A stretch of 64,000 bases of DNA from Spongilla lacustris (taxonomy: Eukaryota > Porifera > Demospongiae > Spongillida > Spongillidae). The stretch spans positions 29,680,862 to 29,744,861 of the forward strand of contig OX442415.1 in NCBI GenBank assembly GCA_949361645.1. The letters are read 5' to 3'. Below the pieces are notes generated by a model. The model ran no database searches, had not been told where the DNA came from, and saw only the letters and a program-made list of their open reading frames with translations. Every line of letters starts with the position of its first letter. The first letter of the stretch is position 1. This document shows positions 22,055 to 33,440 of the stretch, one piece after another. A program made the position numbers and the translations under genes.

Positions 22055-22240
22055 CTTCAGATTGTTCTGTCAGGAAACCTTCACGACACCTTGAATGTGG
22101 CCAAATGTTAAGGTGCTAATAGGCATTTATACGGTTTGGATAGTTACAGTTGGGTTGGCTTCTGATTGTTCTGTCAGGAATCCTTCATGCCACTCAAAAA
22201 TTCCCTGTGGCCAAATGTTAAGGTGCTATAGTTTAGACAT
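22055..22240. repeat. Imperfect tandem duplication
   Basis: Two copies of about 100 bp sharing TTCAGATTGTTCTGTCAGGAA / TTCTGATTGTTCTGTCAGGAA-like starts and GTGGCCAAATGTTAAGGTGCT ends. No coding support. Confidence 0.7.
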
Positions 22241-22689
22241 TGATGAGGTGGTGTACATAGTTGTACTATTGCATGCACATGACATTCACTTTGTGGATAA
22301 GGTAGCACCAAACCTTTCCTATAAAGTATTTAAGATTTGTTGTTCTAAACATGCACAGGTGAGATGAGACACTATGCTATCTAGAACATATATGGTGGCT
22401 ATATAGCTGCATATTATGGTTACCTTGGTTGGTGCATGCAATTCATGGGAAGTATGAACATTAGTTGACATCACATCTTCGTGCATTAGAAGACACTGTC
22501 AGTGTAATGTTTAGCCTAGAAAGTTCTATGCAAGTGGGTCAAATAAAATATCAGTAAACAACGCTGATACCCCAGTTATACATGTATAATCTCTCCATGC
22601 ATGGCTCTTTCACAACTGCTAAATGTAAGTATACGATATCAGTATCCTGATATTGTCTGAAATTTGCCATACAATTAATTGGAACAGCA

Positions 22690-23580
22690 TCTCATCTGCA
22701 TACATATGTACGGTGCTATATGGTTGCATGCATGGGCTATATGTAGTCTATGCCTTCATTGTGCATACTGTATTTACTACTTGGTAAAGGAAGGCTGGTA
22801 TTGCAAAATTAATTTGCCCATACAAAGTATAGTAAATCTGGCCAATCCCTTAGGATTGAAGCATCGCAAGCTTTGCAAAAAAATTGCAAGACTTAAAAAT
22901 TTAAAGCTGCTGGGGGAATGCACGAACTACATGCACGTGCATAGCATAAGGCATGCAGCCCACACTATAGGATATTTGAAAACTAATATGGTTGCTGTCT
23001 ACATGGTACTGAAAGGAACGGGGCTGTCCATGAAGTATGTCACGCACTTTTTAGCGTTTTTGGACCCCCTCCCCCCCATTGGTCACAATGTGTCACAATA
23101 GTAATAACCCCCCCCCCCCCCCCCCCCCCCCCTCAACCCTTTTTAAACACGTGTACTCTGTAACTCACACGTAAATAGGCGCAGCATGCAGGTACATTAA
23201 CAGTTCAGTACTAAGAAGTAAAAAAACCCAGGACTCATCCTCCTCCCATGGTGAAGCCGCTAAATGCTAGCTCCTCTGTAAGAAATACAAATCTGCTGGG
23301 GGATCTTTACCATCCGTATTGAGTGATTTTTTGGACCAAAAGCTAAGCAGAGCACCGTTGTTACTGCACGGCGATAGATTCGAACTTCTCAGTTAAGCAA
23401 AGCTGGCATCAGTTTGGCTAGGCAAGTCACCTTCTTGCTTCATATTCTTCCAGAGTTCCGCGACAGTTTTCTGACTGACATTCTTGCTTGCTTTTGTAGG
23501 ATTCGCCTTCACATATGATTGGAACAATGACACAAATAGCTTTTCCTTATTCATGGTACTGTAGGTAGTTTGATATTTTT
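22690..23580. repeat. Duplicated block, copy 1
   Basis: About 0.9 kb, matching 41400-42260 in the same orientation. The first third (YTTAGGATTGAAGCATCGCAA...CTGCTGGGG) is a dispersed repeat found again at 42355-43000 and 47520-47755. The end carries a short minus-strand frame (23393-23554). A 25-bp poly-C run lies at 23108-23132. Confidence 0.8.
23393..23554 (-). CDS. Small intact frame in duplicated block
   Basis: 53 residues starting MNKEKLFVSLFQSYVKANPT and containing KNVSQKTVAELWKNMKQ, then TAA. It is basic and helix-prone, like the start of a DNA-binding or structural protein exon. The counterpart at 42091-42248 has lost 4 bp in the middle and is frameshifted. It could be the first exon of a spliced or transposon-derived gene. 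Function unknown. Confidence 0.3.
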   Translation of the reverse strand: MNKEKLFVSLFQSYVKANPTKASKNVSQKTVAELWKNMKQEGDLPSQTDASFA

Positions 23581-23739
23581 TTCAAATTGCGATTTAAGCC
23601 GCATATTATGTGTCGTTGGAAAGACTGAGCAAAAAATCTAAATTCCAAAGATACCTAATATTCATGGTGATGCGTTTTGTTGCGGGCACCACACTATTCG
23701 AAAGATCACAAATGAAATGATCGCAAATGTACGTGAATG

Positions 23740-23930
23740 AATAGGGTACTGTCACGCGAAAATTGGACCGGGCGAAAAGTGGTCCGGGCGGACCACTTTT
23801 GGCTGCCAAAATTGGTCCGACCCCGGACAACTTTTGGTTGCCAAAAATGGTCCGGGTTGCCAAAAGTGGTCCGGGTATATCAACTTGCAGGAAACCGTTC
23901 CTTGCCTTCAGACGTTTGTGTAGAACCCAT
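23740..23930. mobile_element. GGTCCG-rich palindromic element, copy 1
   Basis: Contains repeated and inverted copies of AAAAGTGGTCCGGG / CCCGGACCACTTTT, starting at TACTGTCACGCGAAAATTGG. An inverted copy lies at 30140-30345, and homology extends slightly beyond the palindromic part (GGCAAGGAMYGGTTTC). Probably a MITE; termini not defined. Confidence 0.65.
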
Positions 23931-23994
23931 TTCTATATGCAGCCGCAGTAAATGTATAAGCGTATACATATTTATACATGCATGATCCGGTGTC

Positions 23995-24180
23995 ATAGGG
24001 TATACGGTCCGGCCCGATTTCGGGTCCGGCGGACCGTATTCCCTTAGGGAATACGGTCCCCCCCAGACCCAACTCCCTAGGGAATACGGTCCCCCGGACC
24101 GAGTTCCCTGGTTGTACAAAACCAATTAACCGGACTCAATTCCCTAGGGAATTGAGTCCCCCCCCCGGACCGTATTTCCT
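23995..24180. repeat. Cluster of TTCCCTAGGGAA palindromes
   Basis: Three near-copies of the palindrome TTCCCTWAGGGAA, each beside GGACCGTATT or GGACTCAATT and their complements, with C-runs. The set can fold into several alternative hairpins. It lies 65 bp right of the GGTCCG element and may belong to a related family. Confidence 0.75.
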
Positions 24181-24189
24181 GGTTTTAAA

Positions 24190-27100
24190 TACATGCATGT
24201 ATATGCATATTCCACCCCTTGCATTCACGTAAGGGCTGGCACATTTGGATTAGAAAAGCAAAAGCCAATGATTGCAGGTCGTCGTCAACTATACATGAAT
24301 ATGCAGCTTCTGTAACAGTTAAAAAAAACTTTTTCCTTCGGTTTGTAACAATGAACATTTTTTTGATCGCATCCAGGTCATGCAGCTTCTATAACAATTA
24401 ACACTGTTTTACATTATCAAATCGTGAACAAATCTGAGCATTCGCCGCAGTAGAGTGAAATCGAGGAGAAGGATCGAGATTGAAAATGGAGCTGGGCTTC
24501 CATACCTGCCAGAATGAGTTTCAGCACAGTTTCTCGTGTTTTGTTTTATTTTAATCGTCTAGATAGTCTCTGTGTGTACATTTTCTATTCGGTTTCATTT
24601 TATGTTTGCAACCCATTTTAATAACATATCTTTTATAGTAGAATAAATTTAATAAAGATAAAAATCTATATTATCATATATGTATAATAGTCAGATGAAC
24701 ATAAGAGAGATGAGGGTACTGGATAAATCTCAATTTCGTACCTGTAAAAAAGAAAAAAAACACTTCAGCCATTACTGTTTAGAGAACGATGCATAAGACT
24801 AAAGTGTTTTTCAATCATGTGCATGATAAAATGTGAATTTCACAGACAAATAATGCTGCTTGTGTGCCCAGAGATTTTCTGCAGAAAGAGGGAGGGAAAT
24901 AGAAAAGGGATGAGAAGAGAAGTGAGAAGAGGTAAAGGGACACATACATGTAGCTTTAAGCTGCATGGGCCCTCATGCAACAACTTGGTCCTTTTAATCA
25001 GTGGTTAAATTGACCTGGCACACTCTAAGCATACTCCCTCTATACTCCTGTGTGGGAAGAAAAAGAAATAAGATGAGAGAGGAATGAGTGGGGGATAATC
25101 ATGTCTCTTATGTTCATTTGACTAATAGTCAAATGAACATAAGAGACATGATGATATTGAGTGTATACTCAAATTTATACCTGTAAAAATGAAAATAAAT
25201 CAGCCAAAAAGTGTATTTCGTAGATAAATATAAGCTTGGCGGCATCCATTAATATTGCTTGTGTGCCCAGTGTCTTTTTAGTCTCGAGTGTCACTGTGTA
25301 TTACACACATGGCATTAGTAAGATAGTTATTTGTTGCTGTATGTGATTAAAGCCACGCTCATGAATGTCTTTGTTATCGAAAATTTACATATCTTGTAGG
25401 GACAGCATCTCTTTGTAATATACTCACATGCCTTTAAGCTGTCTGGCATGTCTTTGTGTGCATGTATTTTGCGATAAAAAGACGCGCCTACTTATGCGTC
25501 ATCTGAGGGAAAGTGCAAACACACATGACACACTGACCTTAAATAAATTGATTTTCTCCAGTAGTCGCCAACCCTTGTCTTAGAGGTGCATATATACATG
25601 TACATACAGGTACATGTCATCTGAGGGTAAGTGCAAACACGCTGATCTTAAATCCCACCTATGAGAACACCAATCACCTTGGAGAGGTGTGCATCTACAC
25701 CCTATAAGAATGCAATACATATATATCATCTGAGAGTAAGTGTAAACACACATGATACATGTACATTGACCTTAAATTAACACACTGATTCTCTCCAATA
25801 GAAACACATTGTCACCAGTCCGGCTTCCTCCAAGAGTTGTCATGCATAAATAAGAATGCACCTTTGAAACACACTGAAAGATCAGTTTTCCATCCTCCCC
25901 CTATTACTAGTATCCATGGGACTAGATGGACACAGTGAAGTAAGGAAGGAGCGTTAATAGGAATGGACCAAACTGACTAGCGCTCTACCGGGGTAACAGA
26001 CATGAAACGATTAAAAGAATTCACTGCAAATAGCAATTTAATCTTACCTATATACTCAGTGCTATGAATCGTCGATATCAATCCTCACGCCGCGCCAGTA
26101 TAGCAATATAAACTTACTCGCTCTTCTATTTGCGTGCAGAATTGCTCAATAACTTTAATGCCCATACCATAGTAGGGCTTCTATACCACTTATAGTATAT
26201 AAAGTACAAGCCTTAATTAGCACCTTGCACCAGCATCATACATATGGGTGGTATGTCTGAGTGTATTAGATGTAATTTACCATTGAATGGTTTATGATAA
26301 ACCATGATAAACCATAAGTGTTGTTTCTCAACTGAGATATTCACAATACATGTAGTATCATTAAAATCATAATAACGACTATTTTATCCCGCCCATGATT
26401 CAGGAACTGATTATAAGGCCTATACAGGGGACAGTAGAAGCCAGAAAAGATTGGAGTTCATGCAGTGATCCACTCCAACAGTATGACTGTCAGTTTAGTT
26501 CCTATTATTTAGCTACCTGAGTCCTGACCAATACTATCAGACACTACAGTGATCGGGTAGATAGAGTCATAGTAACTAAACTGGTATTAGGACACGCAAG
26601 CGAAGTTGGCTCATCTAGTGTTCAACCATATATGTTCCAGTGTACACACATTTATATGTACTATGAAAGCTTGCGACATGAACCATCGTAATTGCTGGCT
26701 AGCACTCCTATATAGTGATACACATATAAAAACATGTTGCGCTCACAGACAAACTGCATAAAAGATGAGAGAAACAAGATTAAATAAAATTAATTATGTA
26801 TAAGCATAGCATTTGTCAAAATTATACAGATTTTATACATGCATATTGCACTTGCTAAATGTAGGCCTGTATAATAATCCGAGATCCCTTATTTACTTAC
26901 ATGTACTTTTTAGTAAATTAGTGACTATACAAATCCTACATCACCAATTTAAAATCACGTGCATGCGCGTCACGTAAGATTGAGAACAAGATATATGTTA
27001 TGCACGAACGTCTGAGACTGAGCACTCATCAGTTGTTCTACTTAACATGTAGCACTGAATTGTTTTCAGTCTTTTCAAGTGCATGAATCAGTATAGTAAG

Positions 27101-27510
27101 AAATTACATTGTACTTCATGCATGAATAGAAAAGATTGGAAGAAAGCTGAAGTGGGTACAGTATAGTATCTAAAGGACATGCAGGACGTACCCATTATGC
27201 GCTATACAGAGTCAGAGAAGCGGCTGATATACGAAAGCATTCGTCGCTAAGCCATGACTATGTTCTGCTGTATATAGGAGGGAAGAACGAAGATGCAAGA
27301 GTGGTGCCTTTAACAGAAGAATATTGTTGGAACAAAGAGTATCACGCGTCCAGACCGCACCGAAGACAAATTGAGGCACTACTGTACTGGCCGCACATGC
27401 ATCTTAGAAAAAGGACTATGATAACTTTCCCATGTGGATACACAATGTAATAAGTATGAGAGGTACATGTACATACTGTATTTGGATTGCTGCACAAAAT
27501 CTCTTTGTAG
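24190..27510. other. Gene-poor stretch with local repeats
   Basis: No supported gene. It holds a direct duplication of about 80 bp (24690 and 25127: AGTCARATGAACATAAGAGA ... ACCTGTAAAAA), a 55-bp perfect palindrome at 25098-25152, and three diverged copies of TCATCTGAGRGTAAGTGYAAACAC at about 25498, 25617 and 25725. From 26000 to 27500 I see nothing distinct. Confidence 0.6.
25098..25152. repeat. 55-bp perfect palindrome
   Basis: ATCATGTCTCTTATGTTC... read outward identically on both strands with almost no loop. It joins the two inverted copies of the AGTCAAATGAACATAAGAGA motif. Confidence 0.9.
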
Positions 27511-27773
27511 GTGACCAAATGTGATTCATGTCAAAGAACCAACTATTCAATCAAAGCCCCACACCTGCCATTGCAGCCCATAACCCCATAATCCCATAAC
27601 TGCGTGGCAATCGGTACATAATTGTTGCAACAGACTACTTTTCGAAATGGCCAGAAGCTGCACCATTGCAAAACAAAGAAGCTACAACAGTGGCACACTT
27701 TATGTACTCTTTGTACTGCCGATTTGGAGCATCAAACATAATCACTGACCAGGGCAGGGAGTTTATCAATGAG
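27511..27773 (+). pseudogene. Retroelement-type integrase relic
   Basis: After an acceptor (ctctttgtag) the frame reads VTKCDSCQRTNYSIKAP with the CC half of an integrase zinc site, then hits a stop at about 27589. In another frame it resumes as RYIIVATDYFSKWPEAAPLQ ... GASNIITDQGREFINE, the first two catalytic aspartates of the rve fold, ending at GAG|GTAAC. The shift between the halves and the missing third acidic residue show decay. It resembles Gypsy-derived integrase genes with introns; a plain Gypsy remnant is equally possible. Confidence 0.65.
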
Positions 27774-28689
27774 GTAACATTTGATTAACACGACTTCGCC
27801 AATGTTATATGTACTCACAGTCACACACAGCTGAAGTACCTCATATACACATATAACATTCAAATTATAATTGGACGTTTTTTGAAATTTTCTTACCTAG
27901 ATCGGTGAGTGTGTAGCAGAGAACTTGCCTTTGATATTTACTGTGAGTGTTATTTCACAAGCTTAATGTTGTTATTCTAAACCCACAATATTTAAATTTA
28001 CAGACAGACAGTCCTGAGCTTCGGTCTTGGCTAGCAGAATGGCTTGTTCAAAGGTAAGCTATAATGCACACAAGTTATAATTGTGCTAACACACATTCAA
28101 CCCCGGCCCAAGAGCCCATGTCACATATTTCTGTTCAAGATATGGTGCTTACAGCCATGCTTGTACCTCCAGATGTCACTACAGCTCTTCAGAAGGTGAA
28201 TAGCACCCAAATGATTAAAATACAACTTTGGTTTTGAAACATTGATGCACATGCAGGTATTGGATCAGCAACTTGTCTTCATGTGTGAAGGAGTACAAAG
28301 TGACTTGCCTTATTCTACAAAGTGTGAGAAATACACAGTAAGCAAAACAATGTATAAAACATGCCAGTTATTATTATTTTTCATTTCGTATCATTACTTT
28401 TATATCATTGTTTTTGGGTTCTCCAAAGCAGCACATGTTATACACATATAAAGATTTAGTACCCAGTTTTAGACAACCTGCCAGAGATGTGCTTCTATGA
28501 AAATCATTTTTTTAAAACAACTAAAATTGTGGAAGGCAGGGAAAATTCCACCCTATGTCCACAAGTAAGCCAATACTGTGTGGATACTAACATTCTTGTC
28601 AATTTTGATTTATGACATGAAGATTACATTGAAGGATATTGTTCAAACATGCTCTAAAAAAGAGGTTTGTTTTCTGGGGGATCTATATG
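27774..28689. other. Scattered exon-like pieces, unassigned
   Basis: Short open stretches with splice-like borders, e.g. 28005-28051 (SPELRSWLAEWLVQ), about 28110-28195 (HISVQDMVLTAMLVPPDVTT) and about 28256-28340 (VLDQQLVFMCEGVQSDLPYS). They could be exons of an unrecognised plus-strand gene or remnants. The evidence is too weak for a gene model. Confidence 0.25.
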
Positions 28690-29172
28690 GCAGACTGAGC
28701 AGTAGGAGTAATCAATTCGCTTCAAATTCGGTTTGTAGGTAGAGAGGTCCTATACCTATCGATTTGTTCTGTTCGTTGATTTTTATGCCATCCATTACGG
28801 AGATACAGTTGAACAAACTACGTGCCCATTTTCGCGCTCGATTCGCGCCAATGATTAGGGCAAATTGCGTTCCGCTCAATGTATGGGGAGGCGGGGATTA
28901 TAACATTGGCGCGAATCAAGCGGGAAAATGTGCACGTAGTTTGTTATGGCGGGTTTGAACCCAGTGGGGTATCGAACGTTGTAATACTCACACGGAGCAA
29001 GTGCAAGACTCCAAAATGTATTTTACCATAGAGAAATGGTGCAGTATGAAGTGTTAAAAATAGGAAGTTGATAGCGTTAACTGTTCGGAAGTTATAGCAA
29101 ATCAAACGTAATGCATTTTTATTATACTTTTTAATAATACACGCTAGGTCCCTTTTCTCGTAAACTTTCCCA
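28690..29172. mobile_element. Fold-back family copy (partial)
   Basis: Starts in the middle of an arm (GGAGTAATCAATTCGCTTCAAATTCGG), passes a small centre near 28850-28930, and ends ...CACGCTAGGTCCCTTTTCTCGTAAACTTTCCCATAT, matching the right end of the 10338-11099 palindrome. Confidence 0.7.
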
Positions 29173-30139
29173 TATACTCTATATAGGAACAGCTCTTAGC
29201 TAATCTATTCACCAAACCTTCTACACCTATGGAGGCCTGGCCTGGTGCTTATTCATTGCCAGAGAAGATGAGGATGAATTCGATGCTAGCCATGGTAACA
29301 TGGTGGCTTACATTCAGAAGAAGTGATTGCTTTTCAGCAAGTTTCATTATTATGCAGTGATCATAGAAATCTCTTCAGTTGGACTACATGGAAGTTATAA
29401 CTTAAGGACGCTTTTGGAGGAAATATTTCATTGTGAATCAGGATCTATATGATAACTTTGAAGAAGATATATACAGTGCATGCAAGTACTGTTTAAAGCA
29501 GATGAATATGTATAGTTCATTGCAAATTGTGCTGATGCTTGGTTCTTATGCCTGCATTGACCTGACAATGGATGCATGCCTATGCCGGCAGTGTACAAAA
29601 CAAGATGTTGAAATAGTGTATGAAGAATCATGCTATATAAGCTACAAACCTTTTGGTTTAATTGAAAGAACAGGTTCCTTTGGACTCAAGAACACCAACG
29701 GAAGCCACTCCTTTAGCAACGGCAAGGATTAAAGCCTGCTGTTTTCATTTTTCGATAATCAGTTGCACTTGCTGTGCGCTTGTATGGATCATAGGAATAC
29801 TGTGCCATCATGAGATCCGGGTCTATTTGATTAACAATCCTCCAAAACACGCCTTCAACCCTCAACGAGTTCATGATATGTTCAGTGAAACTAATTTTTT
29901 TTTTTTTTTAAACGTAACCTGACACGTGTGTACTGACTTTTAATTACAATCGTTAATTTATCAGTTCATGTTCATCACAATTTATAATTATATGACAAAA
30001 GACCATCCTGAAAGAGCTACATGTAGGACAAAGAGGGACACATAAATAAGAATGAAGTATAAAGCGTACAATGTAAATCATGTGATACATGTACACGTAC
30101 CGTACGCTTATTTTTACTGCACACACTTATCACCTCGGA
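29173..30139. other. No supported gene
   Basis: Contains an A/T-rich unique sequence and chance frames of up to about 100 codons (e.g. 29433-29732) with no recognisable family. A stretch from about 29185 (EQLLANLFTKPSTPMEAW in one frame) could be another exon remnant. Confidence 0.4.
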
Positions 30140-30345
30140 TCATATTTAGTAACACACCATATATACGAGCTTAACAGGGCAAGGACTGGTTTCATGCAAG
30201 TTAATAAAACCCGGACCACTTTTGGCAACCCGGACCAAATTTGGCAGCCAAAAGTGGTCAGGGGTCGGACCAATTTTGGCAGCGAAAAGTGGTCCGCCCG
30301 GACCACTTTTTGCCCGGACCAATTTTCGCGTGACAGTACGCAAAA
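30140..30345. mobile_element. GGTCCG-rich palindromic element, copy 2
   Basis: Reverse-complement copy of 23740-23930, ending CGCGTGACAGTAC. Dense CCCGGACCACTTTTGGC and AAAAGTGGTCCG motifs. Confidence 0.65.
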
Positions 30346-30389
30346 CAAAAACTGTCCCGGTTGAGTTTATTATCCGCCAGTATAGAGAT

Positions 30390-30900
30390 ATAAATAAGTG
30401 TGCTCTTGAGATGAACAACTATTTTCATTCTAAATAGCAACAATGCATTGGTTGTGCAAATGCGCATCAGTAATGCCCGTATGGATACATGCACTGATTA
30501 AACATGAATATTTGGCTTGAAAAGAACCTGCGTGGGCATCATCGAATTGCAATTTTACAACGACAGGAATAGAATAATTAGTTCAATCTTCAACGTAATG
30601 TCATTTACAACTTAGTAGATCGAAGAATGGGGTGTGCAATAAATAGGGTAGTCACAAATTATTTTATTGTAAGGAATAGCTATGTGCTTTTGCTTTGTAG
30701 ACAAAGAATCCAATTAAGCCTACTTAGTTAAAATATAATGATACATTTATTTAAGCTTGTGTGTTCTTTTTCATGCAGACCAACACAAAACGCCTGGGTA
30801 TTTAAAGTACCCTTTGGGCATCATCCAAACGTCCTCATACTTTGGTAATAAGTTCATGGTAAGTTTTCTTGCGTTTAATTAAACACTTTTGACAGCATGA
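30390..30900. repeat. Inverted duplicate of 43060-43610
   Basis: Reverse complement of this block parallels 43060-43610, with landmarks such as TTTATTGCACACCCCATTCTTCGA and CACCCTTTGGGCATC. It includes a short minus-strand frame (about 30770-30858) reading KYEDVWMMPKGYFKYPGVLCW, conserved in the other copy. Confidence 0.75.
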
Positions 30901-32083
30901 ATTATTACTACAAGGCAAATTGGTAACTCGAGGCTCCACCTCGTCTGTAACTTATACCAATTGCAAGGTCAGGCAGATGAAAACATTTACTGATTGAAGC
31001 AGAGAAGAGGAAATTTTGTACATGATAAAAATCCTAAATACACACCTCAGCTATACCTTTGACATCGCTAAGTTCAAAATAAAGCCTGTGTTTCAGCAGA
31101 GCCCGGGCAGCAGAGCATAGAAAGCATACTGAAAATGATCCCAAGTGGGTGGGGCCTGAGGAGTGAGGACCAGAGGCACTGATGACATTTTCACAGGTGG
31201 CTTCTCGTTTAGCCGTTTGCGTTATAACACTACCAAATCAAAAGTAGCAGCTATATATGGCCGCCTCAGCCTATAGGTTAGAGCTAACGCTTGAACCACC
31301 AATGTCCGTTCATACCACCAAACACTATGAAGAGTACTCAGTTGTTTGTGTGTTCTGTGGTCAACAATTGTATTGTATATTATTGGATTATACCAGTACC
31401 ATTCATTGCCTCACTGAGCTCCTCTGGCTCTGGTCCATTATCCCAAGAACCTGTCTCTGCGATCCGTGAATCAAGCGACCCCTTTTGGTGATACGCGGCT
31501 GGTATGCTTACATTTTTTTAAATGTGGCAACCGTTGCTACCCTCCATTTTGCTTACACATGGCAATGCTGACGAGCAAACGGCCGACTTTAGTTTTGCCT
31601 TCAAAATTCGATCAATGAAACTTTTCTAGATCGCTTACAATGATCATGACTATGTGGGCGGGTGGATCCGTATGAAACATGCCAACTCTCATAACCGTCG
31701 ATCGACCCTTTGTGTTTTTCTACTCTACATGTAACTATGGTACGGTGTGGCCGCCTCAGGAGGCAGGACTCGCTTCCCAAGTTTGTTTACGGATCGATCG
31801 ATCCCAGACCCTCGCGGTCATCGGACCGATTGTCCAGCTGGCCCCTATACAACGTTTTTCATTTACTGAATGTATTTTTTTTTGCTGAAATAAAGTGGCC
31901 CGGTTAAAACCGTGGACGACAATCCAGTTCTTATAGCTCCATTATCTATGTTATAAATTTAGTAACATACATCATAGTGACGTAATTATCCTATGTTATA
32001 ATTATACATGTACATGTAGTGACGTCCAAACTATTAAGTCATTGCTATGGTCCAGTTTGCAAGGCTGTCAGTATCTGATCGTA
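30901..32083. other. No supported gene; upstream region of the Roc/COR gene
   Basis: No domain or reliable exon was seen. The last few hundred bases should include the promoter of the gene starting at 32084; no TATA box was confidently placed. Confidence 0.45.
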
Positions 32084-33375
32084 ATGGCGTATAAGTCCAT
32101 ACCTCGCCCCTATGATCCGGAGTACCGGATATTCGTACGTGAAACTGAGATCGTACTTAAATATATGTATACGAACCCTTCCCGATCCTTAACTAACCTG
32201 TTGCATTTCACTACTGTATAGGAACGTGACATGAAGCTACTAGATGTTGCAAGTGATGGCAAGACGGAGGAGGTGGTCAGACTTCTCGACCAGGGTGCTA
32301 ACATTGAGGCTACTGATCAGGCAAGCCATTTGTCAGATGTTAGCAGATATTTGGGGCGGGTCTGATCGATCTAGTACGTTATAGGATGCACGCGTTTCAC
32401 CGGGAAGGGGTTGGGCGGGGTCATCCACTCACCACAGGTGGAGAGGGAGGGAATAAGGAACTTGAACCAAAGGCGTGCTCTATATTTAGATTATAAAACG
32501 ACTGTTTTATATTCTATTAAGCATTGAAAACGTGTAGCATTTGGTCTTTTACCACGCCCATTAAAGCAACTTTAATAAGTCGACCTGCAGCAATTGGACA
32601 GCCTTCACGCTGCCATATTGATCAGAAGGCTTTCACTTTATCATGCATTTAAAAAAATGTAGTAGTTTTTGCCATTTTGGAATAAAATGTAGATTTAAAA
32701 TTACATGCCTGCCAAACTGATGAAGAACACTGCTGACTCCACCCCTGACTCCACCCCTGACTCCACCCCTACCTGAAATCCACGTATTTGTAACCCCATA
32801 GCCAGCCAGCTCCTCACATGGAGGATGATGAGGTGACCTCTTAGTGTGGTAACCAATGCAAGCTTGGCTCAGTGTCCTGGCACATTAGTGATGTGGGTGT
32901 GTGCCCTTTTGGTTATTCATGTAGTACAACCCATGCCTGGGTTAATTGGGGGCAGCCCTTTGGATAGTGTACATTGTACTAGTACTGTAGTGAGAACGTG
33001 TGGATGAAGCCTATGAATATTGTATGACCTCGTGTAAGCCGCCCACTCAGTAACATCCCACTACAATTCAAAAGTATTATATTTTATTGATGTCTGGGAA
33101 CGAGGCACAATTATGATTATATGCTTACATGTATCTTTGCAGGGTGGATGTACCGCACTGGTGTGGGCATCGCGTAGGGGCCATGTTGAGAGTGTGCAGC
33201 TGCTGTTGGAGAGGGGTGCCCAGGTTAACCATCAGAAAAATGTAAGTGCTGCTTGAGACGAGACCAGTATACTGTCATGTTTTCTTAGTATATATATTGA
33301 CCTCACTTCATGTATATATTGGGTGTGAATTTTTATGATGATGCCCTGTGCCTAAATGTCTTCCTACTTTCTAAA

Positions 33376-33440
<65 letters not shown>

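Noticed and set aside
22679..23101. 140-codon frame MEQHLICIHMYG...
   Set aside because: It overlaps a dispersed repeat whose other copies break the frame.
25490..25800. Possible CRISPR-like spaced repeats (TCATCTGAGRGTAAGTG)
   Set aside because: Only three diverged copies, unequal spacing, and a eukaryotic context; a simple tandem duplication fits.
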